Source: Phenylobacterium zucineum HLK1 (GTDB lineage: Bacteria > Pseudomonadota > Alphaproteobacteria > Caulobacterales > Caulobacteraceae). Taken from it: a stretch of 64,000 nucleotides of DNA. Every line of letters begins with the position of its first letter. Position 1 is the first letter of the stretch. Made by a program: the position numbers and the translations under genes. Below are positions 35,884 to 44,837 of this stretch, one piece after another. The notes below the pieces were generated by a model. It did not search any database. It was not told the origin of the DNA and saw only the letters and a list, made by a program, of their open reading frames with translations. The DNA is taken from NCBI RefSeq assembly GCF_000017265.1, contig NC_011144.1, forward strand, positions 2,396,001 to 2,460,000, given 5' to 3'.

Positions 35884-37580
35884 AGCTCACCCCGCTTGGC
35901 CAGGTTCGCCAGGTGATCGCTCGACCGCCAGGCGAGCGCCAGGATCGACAGCGTCGGGTTCTTGTCCGGGCTGGAGACCAGCACCGCGCCGTCGGTGACG
36001 AACAGGTTCGGGACCGCCCAGGCCTGGCCGTACTCGTTGACCACCGAGTCCCGTTCCGAGGCGCCCATCCGCGCCGTCCCCACTTCGTGGATCATCTCGC
36101 CGCCCTTCGAGATGGCCTTGCGGCCGTCGCGCTCCACCTCTCCCACCGGCTTGCCGCCCAGCCGGTCGATGACTTCCAGGAAGGTCGTGACCATGTGGGC
36201 CGCCTGCCGCGTCTCGGCCTCCCCCCACCGCCAGTGGAAACGCAGGACCGGGATGCCCCACTTGTCCTTCGCCTGCGGGTCGAGCTCGCAGTAGCAGTCG
36301 TCGTTGGGGATCATCTCGCCGCGGCCGTTGAAGCTGATCACGCTGCCGTAGCGGCGGCGCAGGGCGGCGCGCAGGTCCTCGCCGACGCTGGCGTCGTCCT
36401 CTAGCAGGCGGGCCACGCTCATCGAGGGCATCTGCCGCCCGCCGCCGATCTCGATGTGGTAGCCGCGCGGAAAGCCGAGGGCCTCGTGCCGGTCGTAGCC
36501 CCACCAGGGCACGTAGGTGTGCGAGACGCTCATGCCGTCGTCGTTGGTCGGCGGCAGGTCCTCCAGCGCGGGGAACCGGCCGGTGACGTTCACGCCCACG
36601 CTGTCCATCAGGTAGCGGCCGACCATGCCGTGCGCGTTGCAGAGGCCGTCGGGAAACGCCGCGCTCTTGGAATTCAGCAGGATGCGCGCCGTCTCGCCCG
36701 AGCCGGCGGCCAGCACCACCGCGCGGGCGGTGACGGAATGGTGCGCGCCGGTGGCGCGGTCGACGAAGGTGACGCCCTTGGCCTTGCCCGTGCGGTCCAG
36801 GTCGACCTGGTAGACGAGCGCGTTGGTCCGGATGGTCAGGTTTCCGGTCGCGAGCGCCGGCGGGATCAGCACGGTCGTGGACTGGAAGTTCGCCCCGATG
36901 GCGCAGCCCCGGCCGCAGGGCGTGGCGAAGACGCAGGTGTTGCGCCCCTCCATGGCCTGGGTGACCACCGCCCCGTGCATGGGCACGACCGGAATGCCCA
37001 TGGCCTCGAAGGCGCGAGCATAGAAGATCTCGAAGGCGCGCGGCGGCGGGCTTTCCATGAGGCAGCCCGGCGGCGAGTCCGGCGTGTTGACGAGACCGCG
37101 CGGCGGCGCCGCTCCCGTCACCCCAATCAGCTTCTCGGTCCGGTCGTACCAGGGAGCGAGGTCGTCGTAGGTGATCGGCCAGTCGTGGCCCAGGCCGTCC
37201 CGGCTCTTCGGCTTGAAGTCCAGCGGCCCGAAGCGCAGCGAGATTCGGCCCCAGTGGTTGGTCCGCCCGCCCAGCATCCGGGGCCGCCACCAGATGAAGG
37301 GCTCGGAGCCCTCGGCCACGGTGTAGGGCTCGTTCGGCACCTCCCAGCCGCCGTCCACGGTGGCGTCGTAGAAGCCGAAGGGCTTGTCAGGCGTCGAGAC
37401 CCCGCGCAGGGGCGCCTCGGCGTTGGTGTTGTACATCGGGGTCTCGGCGACCGGGTCGTAGTCGCGGCCGGCCTCCAGCATCAGCACCTTCAGGCCCGAG
37501 CGCGTCAGGTGGTAGGCGCTCATCCCGCCGCCGGCGCCGGAGCCGACAACGATCACGTCGTAAGGCTCGGTCGCGGCCAC
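35880..37580 (-). CDS. GMC-family FAD oxidoreductase large subunit (2), glucoside 3-dehydrogenase-like
   Basis: 566 residues. FAD motif YDVIVVGSGAGGGMSAYHLTRSGLKVLMLEAG; the Cys-rich NTCVFATPCGRGCAIGANFQSTT loop; and the C-terminal HEVGTARMGASERDSVVNEYGQ with VTDGAVLVSSPDKNPTLSILALAWR, which carries the active-site His/Asn region. It resembles FAD-dependent glucoside 3-dehydrogenases. The GTG at 37580, after a GGGGGTG, fits the start of the Rossmann strand. It differs clearly from the paralogue at 27321, which suggests different sugar preferences. Confidence 0.88.
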   Translation of the reverse strand: MAATEPYDVIVVGSGAGGGMSAYHLTRSGLKVLMLEAGRDYDPVAETPMYNTNAEAPLRGVSTPDKPFGFYDATVDGGWEVPNEPYTVAEGSEPFIWWRPRMLGGRTNHWGRISLRFGPLDFKPKSRDGLGHDWPITYDDLAPWYDRTEKLIGVTGAAPPRGLVNTPDSPPGCLMESPPPRAFEIFYARAFEAMGIPVVPMHGAVVTQAMEGRNTCVFATPCGRGCAIGANFQSTTVLIPPALATGNLTIRTNALVYQVDLDRTGKAKGVTFVDRATGAHHSVTARAVVLAAGSGETARILLNSKSAAFPDGLCNAHGMVGRYLMDSVGVNVTGRFPALEDLPPTNDDGMSVSHTYVPWWGYDRHEALGFPRGYHIEIGGGRQMPSMSVARLLEDDASVGEDLRAALRRRYGSVISFNGRGEMIPNDDCYCELDPQAKDKWGIPVLRFHWRWGEAETRQAAHMVTTFLEVIDRLGGKPVGEVERDGRKAISKGGEMIHEVGTARMGASERDSVVNEYGQAWAVPNLFVTDGAVLVSSPDKNPTLSILALAWRSSDHLANLAKRGEL

Positions 37581-37814
37581 GCTTGCACCCCCGAAGCAAG
37601 ACAGTTGCAGGCCCGAGGTTGGCGCCGACACGCCCGCTCGCCAAGAGGCGTCACCGCGCAGGCGGCGTAGCTCTGGAAGCTGCGGGCCCGCCAACACCCG
37701 CAGGGCGACGCCGGGGCGGACCCGCTCCGGGGGAGAACGCCGAACGAGCGCCTTTGGGCGAGCCGGCTGTCCCTGCAGCGCCGGAACTGCGCGGACGGGG
37801 GCCGGCGGCCCTCG

Positions 37815-40800
37815 TCAGCCGCCGACGATCCAGCCGTCGCCGAGGGTCTCCAGGCGCACGTCCGCAAGCACGACGCGCTGGCCGCCGCCGAGGCCGACGA
37901 TGGTGTCGGCGCCGTCCTGGCGAAGCGTGTAGCTGAGACCGGCGTCCAGGTGCAGGCGGTCGCCCTCCTGAACGTCGAAGTCCAGGATGCGGTCGACGCC
38001 GCCGCCGGCGAACACCAGGAAGCGGTCGGCGCCGGCGCCGCCGATCAGGACGTCGTCTCCCTGGTCGCCGGACAGCGTATCCGCACCGTCCCCGCCCTCC
38101 AGCCGGTCGGCGCCCTGGCCGCCGTGGACGACGTCGGCGCCGAGCCCGCCCAGCACCGTGTCGTCGCCCTGGTTGCCGTGGACGAAGTCGCTGCCCTCGC
38201 CGCCGTCGATCCAGTCGCCGGCGTCCGCGCCGGGGACCAAGCCGCCGCCGCCCCAGACCACGTCGTCGCCCGCCCCGCCCTGCAGCACGTCCGCGCCGAG
38301 GTCGCCGAAGAGGGTGTCGTAGCCGAGGTCGCCGAGGGCGATGTCGTCGCCCTGGCCGCCCCGGACCACGTCATGGCCCTGACCGCCGTGCAGGGTGTCG
38401 CGCCCCTCGCCGCCGTGGACGAAGTCGTCGCCGACGTTGCCGTGGACATGGTCCTCGCCGGCCCCGCCCCAGACCTGGTCGGCGCCTTCGCCGCCGGACA
38501 CCGCATCGTCGCCGTCGTCGCCGAACAGGCGGTCGTCGCCGCCGGCCGAGGCGACCGTGTCGGCGCCGCCGCCGCCGTGCAGCACATCGTCGTCCGCGCC
38601 GAGGAAGAGGGACTGGTCGGCGCCGTCGCCCCAGACGCTCTGGGACCCTGCGCCGCCGATCACCCGGGCCGCCCCGACCACCGCGGCGAAGCCGACGTTG
38701 TCGAGCTGGAGAGTCACGCCCGAGGGCAGGCTGCGCGTGTCGATCACCAGGGCCGTGTTCGGCGTGCCGGGCGCGATCGGAGCGCCGCTGATCACCAGGG
38801 GCGCGGTCGGCGGCGCCACGCCGGTCGGCGCGGTCGGCGTCAGGGTCTGGACGATGAGCGGCGCGTCGGGCGAGAGGCCCTGCAGGAAGCCCGAACCGCC
38901 CCCGGTGAGCTGGATCTGGTCCGTCGAGCCGGGGGCCGTATGGGTCTGGATGGCGCGGATGAGATCGGCGAGCGAATTGCCTGCCGGCTGTGGGGCGCCG
39001 GGGCCGGTCGCCTGCAGCCCGAGGCCGACGGGGACTTGGGCAAGCAGCGGCGGCGGCCCGGATCCGCCCGTCACCAGGGGGATGTCGGCCACCGTCGTAT
39101 CGCCCACCTGCTCGGGCCGGGTCGAGGTCACGACCGGGATGGTGATGACCTGGGACGTGGAGCCGTCCGGGTTGGTCACGGTTCCGGTCTGCACCGGCAC
39201 GCCGTCGATGGTCTCGTTCGAGGTCGGGGGCGGCGGAGGCGGCGGCGGCGGCTCCGGCTCCGGCGGCGGGGAAGGCGCCGTGACGTCCAGCTCGATAGCC
39301 CGGGTCACGGGCTCGGCCGCCAGGCCGTCGCTGACGTGGAGGTCCACCCTCGCCGGACCGGGTGCGGCCGCCGTGAAGGTCGCGGCCGCCAGCTGGACGT
39401 TGATCTCCGCCGCGGACCCCGCGAGCTGGACCCCTTCCCGCTCGGGATCGGTGTCGGTCACGCCGTCCAGCAGGCCGTTGACCGCCACTAGGGTGACCGT
39501 GAGCGGGTCGCCGTCCGGGTCGGACACGGCGACACCGGTCAGCGCCACCGGGGCGCCGACAAGGACCTTCAGCGGCTCGGCCGGCGCGCCGGAGATGGAC
39601 GGGGCTCCGTTGGCCTTGGCCCACAGATTGATCCAGGTGATGGTCTCGTCGCGGCCATCCGTGACCTCGACCCGGATCAGCCCGTGCCCCTTGTGCCCCG
39701 CGGTGTAGGTGAGGCCGGCGAGCTGGGCGTTGATCTCGCCCGCGTCGCCGACGAGCTGCAGGCCCTCCGCGGCCTCGTCCGCGTCGGCCGCGCCCGCGAT
39801 CTCGCCGTGCTCGGCGACGAGGGTCACCGTCAACGGATCGTCGTCCGCGTCAGCGACCGTGAAGTCCGGCAGCGGCGAGGCCACCCCCCAGCGGACCGTC
39901 ACGTCGTCCAATGTCAGGCCGTGCAGGGTCGGCGAGGCGTTGGGGGGCGCGCTGAGCCACAAGGTTCCCCAGGTCGGGAACAGCTGGCGGCCGTCTTCCA
40001 GGCTCATCTGAAGGAAGTCCAGCCCGCCCTGGTCCACCTTGACCGTGGCCGCGGCGAGTTGGGCGTTGATCTCCTCCGCCGTGCCGACGAGCTGGATCCC
40101 GTCGGCCTCCCCGTCCGCATCGGCGAGCCCGATCAGCTCGATCGCCCCGGGAATGATCGTCAGCACCAGGGAGTCCCCGTCCGCGTCCGAGACGGTGAAA
40201 TCAGGCAGGTCCACCGCCCGCCCCGCCGCCACGGGCGCTGGGCTGTCGGCGTCGTTCAGCCCCGCGAAGGCCGGCGCGGCGTTGCCGCCCGTGGCGGTCA
40301 TCATGATGACGCCCGAGGCCGACAGGGCGCCGTCGCTCACGGCGATGTCGATCCAGGCCAGGTCGTCGCCGCGGTCGGCGGTGAAGGTCATGCCGGACAG
40401 CAGGGCGGTGAGTTCGGCTGCAGACCCGCTCAGCTGGATTCCGGCGACATCCGGGTCCGCGTCCGTCAGTCCGCCGATCACGCCGTTGTAGCTGGTCAAG
40501 GTCGCCAGCAGCGGATCGTCGTCGAGGTCCTCGACCACCGGGTCGAGCACCTCGATCTCGACGCCGGCCGGCGCCTCCGGCTGAGGGACGATCGGCACGA
40601 GGATGCTGGGGGCGCGGTTGCCGGCGGGCGGGTCGCCGCCCTCCCCGTCCCCGGAGCCCTCGCCGCCCGCGGAGACGTTGTACATCAGCGATCCGGCGGC
40701 GACGTCGATCCCGTCGGTGACCGAGATGTTGATCCAGGCGAACCCTTCCGCATCCGGCGTGAAGGTGAGCCCGGCGAGCTTGCTGTTGAGGTCCGCCGCC

Positions 40801-41549
40801 GTCCCCCTCAGCTGGACGCCCGCCATTGTCGGATCCTCGTCCGTCACCCCGCCGATGAGGCCGAAGCCGGGCGAAAGCGTCACCTCCAGGAGGTCGCCGT
40901 CGGCGTCGCCCACGGTCAGGTCCGGGGCCTCCACCGTCGCGCCCGCCGCGGCCGTCGGCCAGGGCCAGGGCACGCCCTCGAGCGTGGGCGGGGTGTTGGC
41001 GGCGAGCAGGCCGGCATAGGCCTCGAGGGCGGGCGTCACGAACGCCACCGCCGGGCTGCCGGCGTCGCCGTCAGAGGCGACGTCGAGGTTCCAGTCCCCG
41101 CCAAGCCCGGCGCCTCCGGTCGGCGTGGCCGACGCCGCGACCCGGGCGCCCATCGCCTGGGCCAGCGCCGCGACGAACGCCCGCCCCTCGGTCCCGGCCC
41201 CCGCCCGGCAGCCGTAGACCAGCACCTGGCCGGCGGGCCCCAGGGCCTGCCCGAAGGCGGCCAGGTCGCGGGACCGCGCCCCGAGCCCGGCCCGGTCCAG
41301 GCGCAGCGACCCCAGCGTCAGCGCTCCGGGTTCGCCATGGGAGACCAGGTGGATGGCCTCCAGGCCGCGGCGCGTGCGCAAGGCCTCGGCGATGCGGGAC
41401 AGACCGTCGTCCGACTCAGGCAGGACCTGGACCTCCACGCCTTCGCGCAGGCCGGCGAGCAGCACCTCGATGTGCGGCACGTCGGACAGGATGAACAACA
41501 GTTCGGCGTCGTGGGCAGGCGCGCGAGCCGGCGCGGCGTGATGCGGCAT
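37815..41549 (-). CDS. Large secreted DUF4347/RTX repeat protein
   Basis: 1244 residues. An N-terminal DUF4347 domain (about 15-170: AELLFILSDVPHIEVLL, AIHLVSHGEPGALTLGSL, VLVYGCRAGAGTEG) is followed by about six repeats of a beta-rich Ig/cadherin-like unit (about 190-760) with recurring DADGDxLxVTL and GxAxEINAQLA motifs. A Pro-rich hinge (about 762-780) and a linker precede roughly 200 residues of RTX nonapeptides of GGxGxD type (about 980-1180). The C-terminus has no signal peptide counterpart at the N-terminus, so type I secretion is expected. It probably forms a calcium-stabilised surface or adhesive protein. No T1SS genes are adjacent. Confidence 0.9.
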   Translation of the reverse strand: MPHHAAPARAPAHDAELLFILSDVPHIEVLLAGLREGVEVQVLPESDDGLSRIAEALRTRRGLEAIHLVSHGEPGALTLGSLRLDRAGLGARSRDLAAFGQALGPAGQVLVYGCRAGAGTEGRAFVAALAQAMGARVAASATPTGGAGLGGDWNLDVASDGDAGSPAVAFVTPALEAYAGLLAANTPPTLEGVPWPWPTAAAGATVEAPDLTVGDADGDLLEVTLSPGFGLIGGVTDEDPTMAGVQLRGTAADLNSKLAGLTFTPDAEGFAWINISVTDGIDVAAGSLMYNVSAGGEGSGDGEGGDPPAGNRAPSILVPIVPQPEAPAGVEIEVLDPVVEDLDDDPLLATLTSYNGVIGGLTDADPDVAGIQLSGSAAELTALLSGMTFTADRGDDLAWIDIAVSDGALSASGVIMMTATGGNAAPAFAGLNDADSPAPVAAGRAVDLPDFTVSDADGDSLVLTIIPGAIELIGLADADGEADGIQLVGTAEEINAQLAAATVKVDQGGLDFLQMSLEDGRQLFPTWGTLWLSAPPNASPTLHGLTLDDVTVRWGVASPLPDFTVADADDDPLTVTLVAEHGEIAGAADADEAAEGLQLVGDAGEINAQLAGLTYTAGHKGHGLIRVEVTDGRDETITWINLWAKANGAPSISGAPAEPLKVLVGAPVALTGVAVSDPDGDPLTVTLVAVNGLLDGVTDTDPEREGVQLAGSAAEINVQLAAATFTAAAPGPARVDLHVSDGLAAEPVTRAIELDVTAPSPPPEPEPPPPPPPPPTSNETIDGVPVQTGTVTNPDGSTSQVITIPVVTSTRPEQVGDTTVADIPLVTGGSGPPPLLAQVPVGLGLQATGPGAPQPAGNSLADLIRAIQTHTAPGSTDQIQLTGGGSGFLQGLSPDAPLIVQTLTPTAPTGVAPPTAPLVISGAPIAPGTPNTALVIDTRSLPSGVTLQLDNVGFAAVVGAARVIGGAGSQSVWGDGADQSLFLGADDDVLHGGGGADTVASAGGDDRLFGDDGDDAVSGGEGADQVWGGAGEDHVHGNVGDDFVHGGEGRDTLHGGQGHDVVRGGQGDDIALGDLGYDTLFGDLGADVLQGGAGDDVVWGGGGLVPGADAGDWIDGGEGSDFVHGNQGDDTVLGGLGADVVHGGQGADRLEGGDGADTLSGDQGDDVLIGGAGADRFLVFAGGGVDRILDFDVQEGDRLHLDAGLSYTLRQDGADTIVGLGGGQRVVLADVRLETLGDGWIVGG

Positions 41550-41639
41550 GGTTCCCCCCGGAACGGACGATCAGGGCCCTCGCCGCTATCACGAGGCCGC
41601 GGCCGCGGGTCCGGGCGCGCGCCCCGAATTGGGGGATTT

Positions 41640-41655
41640 GGGCGCCGCGGCGCCC
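41640..41655. terminator. GC-rich nested palindrome
   Basis: GGGCGCCGCGGCGCCC is a perfect 16-bp palindrome, itself flanked by GCGCGCCCC (near 41616-41624) and GGGGCGCGC (near 41665). It lies just past the stop of the minus-strand regulator gene and before the RTX gene start, so it may terminate the regulator transcript. Confidence 0.4.
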
Positions 41656-41680
41656 CAGAATGGGGGGCGCGCCCGCCTCG

Positions 41681-42652
41681 CTAGCGGGTCGGCTCCAGGG
41701 CGGCGCTTCGCTCCGCCTCCCATTCGGCGAGCAGGCCCTGGGCGTCCAACGCGGCGAAGAACCGGCGCAGATTGGCAAGGTGCGCCGAGGTGAACGCCCC
41801 CCACTCGGGCCGATCGAGGACGTCCGGGGGCAGGACCAGGCCCCTGGTCGTCCGCAGGCAGCGCCCCTCCGCCGTCAGCCGCAGGATGTACCGGCGGACC
41901 GTCTCCTCGGGCAGCCCCTGGCGACGCGCGAGCGCGGCGACGGACACGGGCCGGGGGCTCGTCCCCGGGCCCCCTTCGGTGTTCGCCCGCAGGATCGACA
42001 GGAGGAGCATCACGGTCACCAGATCGCCGAGGTTGCGGGTGACGCTGTCCAACGATCGCAGCAGGTGATCGCCCCAGATGCGCATGACCCTGCGGTGGGG
42101 GAAGGCGCCGGGCGACGGCGCCTCCGCCGGGTGGCGCGGCGGACCGAGCGCGCCGAGCGCACGCAGTTCGCCATAGAGCCGGCCCAGGCGGGCGCAGGTC
42201 TCGAGCGCGGGGCCTGTGTAGTGTTCGGACGCCAGCACCCGCTGGGGCACCACCACGCCGCGCGGGCTCAGGACGCAGACGCCTTCGGCGGCCATCCGGT
42301 GGACGCGGCGTCGCACGGTCTCGGCCGGCAGCCCGAGCGAGTCCGCCAGCGATCGGATGCTGACCGGCCGGCGGAGCTCGTCGGGCGGCGGCGCATCCAG
42401 CCCGTCGAAGGCCGTCTGGCGATCGGGGTCGCGCAGCAGCGGGGCGACGTTGGCCTGGGTGATCGCGATCATGATGGCCGCGTCGAGGGTCGACCGCTCG
42501 CCCGGCGCCGCGCCGGCCCGCTCCGGGCGACGCAGGAAGCCGATCTCATTGAGGTCCGCCACGAAGGCGGCCGTCAGGCGTGCGGCCTCCTTGTCCACCC
42601 AAGACGACGTCGTACTCAACTGACGCTCCTCGTTCCCGCCGAGGGGCCCCAT
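41681..42652 (-). CDS. Putative regulator with two winged-HTH segments
   Basis: 323 residues, with an internal duplication. The first unit has VSIRSLADSLGLPAETVRRRVHRMAAEGVCVLSPRGVVVP (about residues 105-145). The second has VSVAALARRQGLPEETVRRYILRLTAEGRCLRTTRGLVLP (about 240-280). Each is a MarR/winged-helix-like HTH, preceded by a helical segment (AAIMIAITQANVAPLL; VTVMLLLSILRANTEG). No ligand domain was recognised. The start may instead be the in-frame TTG after GAGGAG at about 42622. It lies between the RTX gene and a decayed relative. Confidence 0.65.
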   Translation of the reverse strand: MGPLGGNEERQLSTTSSWVDKEAARLTAAFVADLNEIGFLRRPERAGAAPGERSTLDAAIMIAITQANVAPLLRDPDRQTAFDGLDAPPPDELRRPVSIRSLADSLGLPAETVRRRVHRMAAEGVCVLSPRGVVVPQRVLASEHYTGPALETCARLGRLYGELRALGALGPPRHPAEAPSPGAFPHRRVMRIWGDHLLRSLDSVTRNLGDLVTVMLLLSILRANTEGGPGTSPRPVSVAALARRQGLPEETVRRYILRLTAEGRCLRTTRGLVLPPDVLDRPEWGAFTSAHLANLRRFFAALDAQGLLAEWEAERSAALEPTR

Positions 42653-42963
42653 GGCGCGAGAGCCCCGGCGGTGCGCGCCCGCCAAGGTTAGGATCGTTCG
42701 GCGCCCCTCTTCAACCGCCCCACCCCTTGCAGGCCGCCCCCGTAACCAGGGGCCGGCCGCCGGCCAGTGGGGAGCGGTCGCCGCCGCTCGTTGATCCGCG
42801 TCAAGGGCGATCCGCCGCCAGCGCCCTATGACGGCGTCGGCGAGGACGCCGCCGCTGGCGGACGCCCACTCTGCCGGAATGTCCGAATCAAGGGATGGTG
42901 GGCGACATACCGCCCGCGCGGCGGACGCGGCCTTGCGCTGCATTGAGGGCTTGGGGATTGCCG
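42653..42963. other. Intergenic stretch without a recognisable gene
   Basis: About 310 bp between the start of the duplicated-HTH regulator and the decayed relative. No intact frame, terminator or clear promoter was recognised. It must hold the regulator's promoter. Confidence 0.4.
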
Positions 42964-43473
42964 ATGGCGGCCGCCGATCCGCGCACAGCCTTGAGCCTCT
43001 CGGCCGGTCACCTGCTCGACAAGGTGAGACCGGCCGCATGCTCCTCGACCTCGTGGACGCCCTGATCGTGGTGACGATCACCCAGGCGAACGTCGAGCCG
43101 GTGTTGCGCGATCCTGCGCTCGAGGCCGCCTAGGCGACCTACGAGGCGCCCCCGCCGGACGACATCCGGCGGCGATCAGCATCAACGGGGTCGCCCGGTC
43201 GCTGAGGCTGCCCTTCGAGACCGTGCGCCGCCGGGTGGTCCGGCTCACGCGGTTCGGCCTCTGCCGGCAGGGGCCGGACGGCCTCGTGGTGCCCACGGCC
43301 CGCGTCAACGGTCCGGGCCATCGCCGGGCCCTGGACGCCGCCTACGAGCGGCTAGGGCGGCTGCACGCCGCCCTCTCAGACCTCGGGCTCCTCGATGCGG
43401 CCTCGCCGTCGGCGGGCGGGCGAGCGTCCGCTGGCGCTCGATGCGGGTTTGTGCAGACGAGCGTACGCCTTTA
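42964..43473 (+). pseudogene. Decayed relative of the duplicated-HTH regulator
   Basis: Fragments in successive frames match the neighbouring regulator: VVTITQANVEPVLRDPALEAA ends at a TAG (43131-43133); the same frame then resumes TYEAPPPDDIRR; and after a frame change ISINGVARSLRLPFETVRRRVVRLTRFGLC continues with PDGLVVPTARV to a stop at 43471-43473. A possible earlier part, LSLSAGHLLDKV, lies in yet another frame from 42964. At least one stop and one or two frameshifts make it non-functional. The relation to the neighbour (ITQANVAPLLRDP, APPPDELRR, PAETVRRRVHRM) is direct. Confidence 0.7.
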
Positions 43474-43483
43474 AAGGCGCGTC

Positions 43484-44827
43484 ATGGACGACGCTGACGC
43501 GACCCCCTTCGACCGCCTGCGCGCCGTGCTCGCCGACCGAAGCGCCGTAGTGGGCGTGATCGGGCTGGGCTATGTCGGCCTGCCGCTGGCCGTGGCGGCC
43601 GCCCGGCGGGGGCTGTCCACCATCGGCTTCGACATCGATCCGGCGAAAGAGGCCCGCATCAAGGCGGGCCGCTCGTACATCGACGCGGTCGCGAGCGATG
43701 AGCTCGCCGCGCTGGTGAAGGCCGGACAGCTCACCGCCACCACCGCCTACGACCGCCTGGCGGAGTGCGACGTCATCGTCATCTGCGTGCCCACCCCGCT
43801 CAGCCGGCACCGAGATCCGGACCTGTCCTACATCGAGACCACCGGCCGCGAGATCGCCCGGCGCCTGCGCCCGGGTCAGCTGGTCGTGCTGGAGTCCACC
43901 ACCTACCCCGGCACGACGCGCGAGGTTCTGAAGCCGATCCTGGAAAGCTCGGGCCTCGTCTGCGGCCGCGACGTCTTCGTGGGCTTCTCGCCCGAGCGGG
44001 AGGATCCCGGCAACGCAGCCTTCGACACCGCGTCCATCCCCAAGGTCGTCGCCGGCGACGGGCCGCAGGCCTCGGAGCTGGTGCAGGCGTTCTACGGCGC
44101 CGTCGTGCAGCAGGTGGTGCCCGTCTCCTCGCCCGACGTGGCCGAGGCGGTGAAGATCACGGAGAACGTCTTCCGGGCCGTGAACATCGCGCTCGTCAAC
44201 GAGCTGAAGCTGATCTACGGCGCGATGGGCATCGACGTTTGGGAGGTCATCGAGGCGGCCAAGACCAAGCCGTTCGGCTACATGCCCTTCTATCCGGGCC
44301 CGGGGCTGGGCGGCCACTGCATCCCCATCGACCCCTTCTATCTCACCTGGCGCTCCCGCGAGTTCGAGGTGCCTACGCGCTTCATCGAGCTGGCGGGCGA
44401 GATCAACACCGCCATGCCGAACCATGTCGTCGACGTGCTGGCCCGCGCGCTGGACGAGCGGCTCCGGCTGGCGGTCAGCGCCTCGCGGGTGCTCGTCGTC
44501 GGCCTGGCGTACAAGAAGAACGTCGAGGACGTGCGCGAGAGCCCGTCCTTCAAGCTGATGTCGCTGCTCGAGGCGCGCGGCGCCAAGGTCGCGTTCCACG
44601 ACCCGCACGTTCCCGAGGCGCCCGTCACCCGCGAGCACCCCGAGTTCGCGGGCCGCAGGTCCGTGGCGCTGTCGGCGGAGACGCTCAAGGACTTCGACGC
44701 CGTCCTGATCGCCACCGACCACGACGCCGTCGACTACCGCCTCCTCGCCGAGGCCCCGCTGGTCGTGGACACCCGCAACGCCATGGCCCGCCACGGCGTC
44801 CAGGGCGAACACATCATCAAGGCGTAG
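43484..44827 (+). CDS. UDP-sugar 6-dehydrogenase (UDP-N-acetylglucosamine 6-dehydrogenase-like)
   Basis: 447 residues. The NAD-binding start is VVGVIGLGYVGLPLAVAAARRG, the central helix has ENVFRAVNIALVNELK, and the catalytic Cys279 sits in GPGLGGHCIPIDPFYLTW. The C-terminal UDP-binding domain has GLAYKKNVEDVRESPSFKLM. The pattern fits the WbpA/WecC group, which makes UDP-N-acetyl-hexosaminuronic acids for capsule or O-polysaccharide. It belongs with the polysaccharide genes that follow and faces the Wza-like gene convergently. Confidence 0.9.
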   Translation: MDDADATPFDRLRAVLADRSAVVGVIGLGYVGLPLAVAAARRGLSTIGFDIDPAKEARIKAGRSYIDAVASDELAALVKAGQLTATTAYDRLAECDVIVICVPTPLSRHRDPDLSYIETTGREIARRLRPGQLVVLESTTYPGTTREVLKPILESSGLVCGRDVFVGFSPEREDPGNAAFDTASIPKVVAGDGPQASELVQAFYGAVVQQVVPVSSPDVAEAVKITENVFRAVNIALVNELKLIYGAMGIDVWEVIEAAKTKPFGYMPFYPGPGLGGHCIPIDPFYLTWRSREFEVPTRFIELAGEINTAMPNHVVDVLARALDERLRLAVSASRVLVVGLAYKKNVEDVRESPSFKLMSLLEARGAKVAFHDPHVPEAPVTREHPEFAGRRSVALSAETLKDFDAVLIATDHDAVDYRLLAEAPLVVDTRNAMARHGVQGEHIIKA

Positions 44828-44837
44828 AGCGAAGCCG

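Noticed and set aside
38037-38640. Repeated DNA pattern suggesting a CRISPR or tandem repeat array
   Set aside because: The periodicity is the codon repetition of RTX nonapeptides in the secreted protein, not spaced identical repeats.
41681-43081. 466-residue version of the duplicated-HTH regulator
   Set aside because: The first 143 residues are Arg/Ala-rich, lie antisense to the decayed relative and lack any fold; start at 42652 or at the nearby TTG is more plausible.
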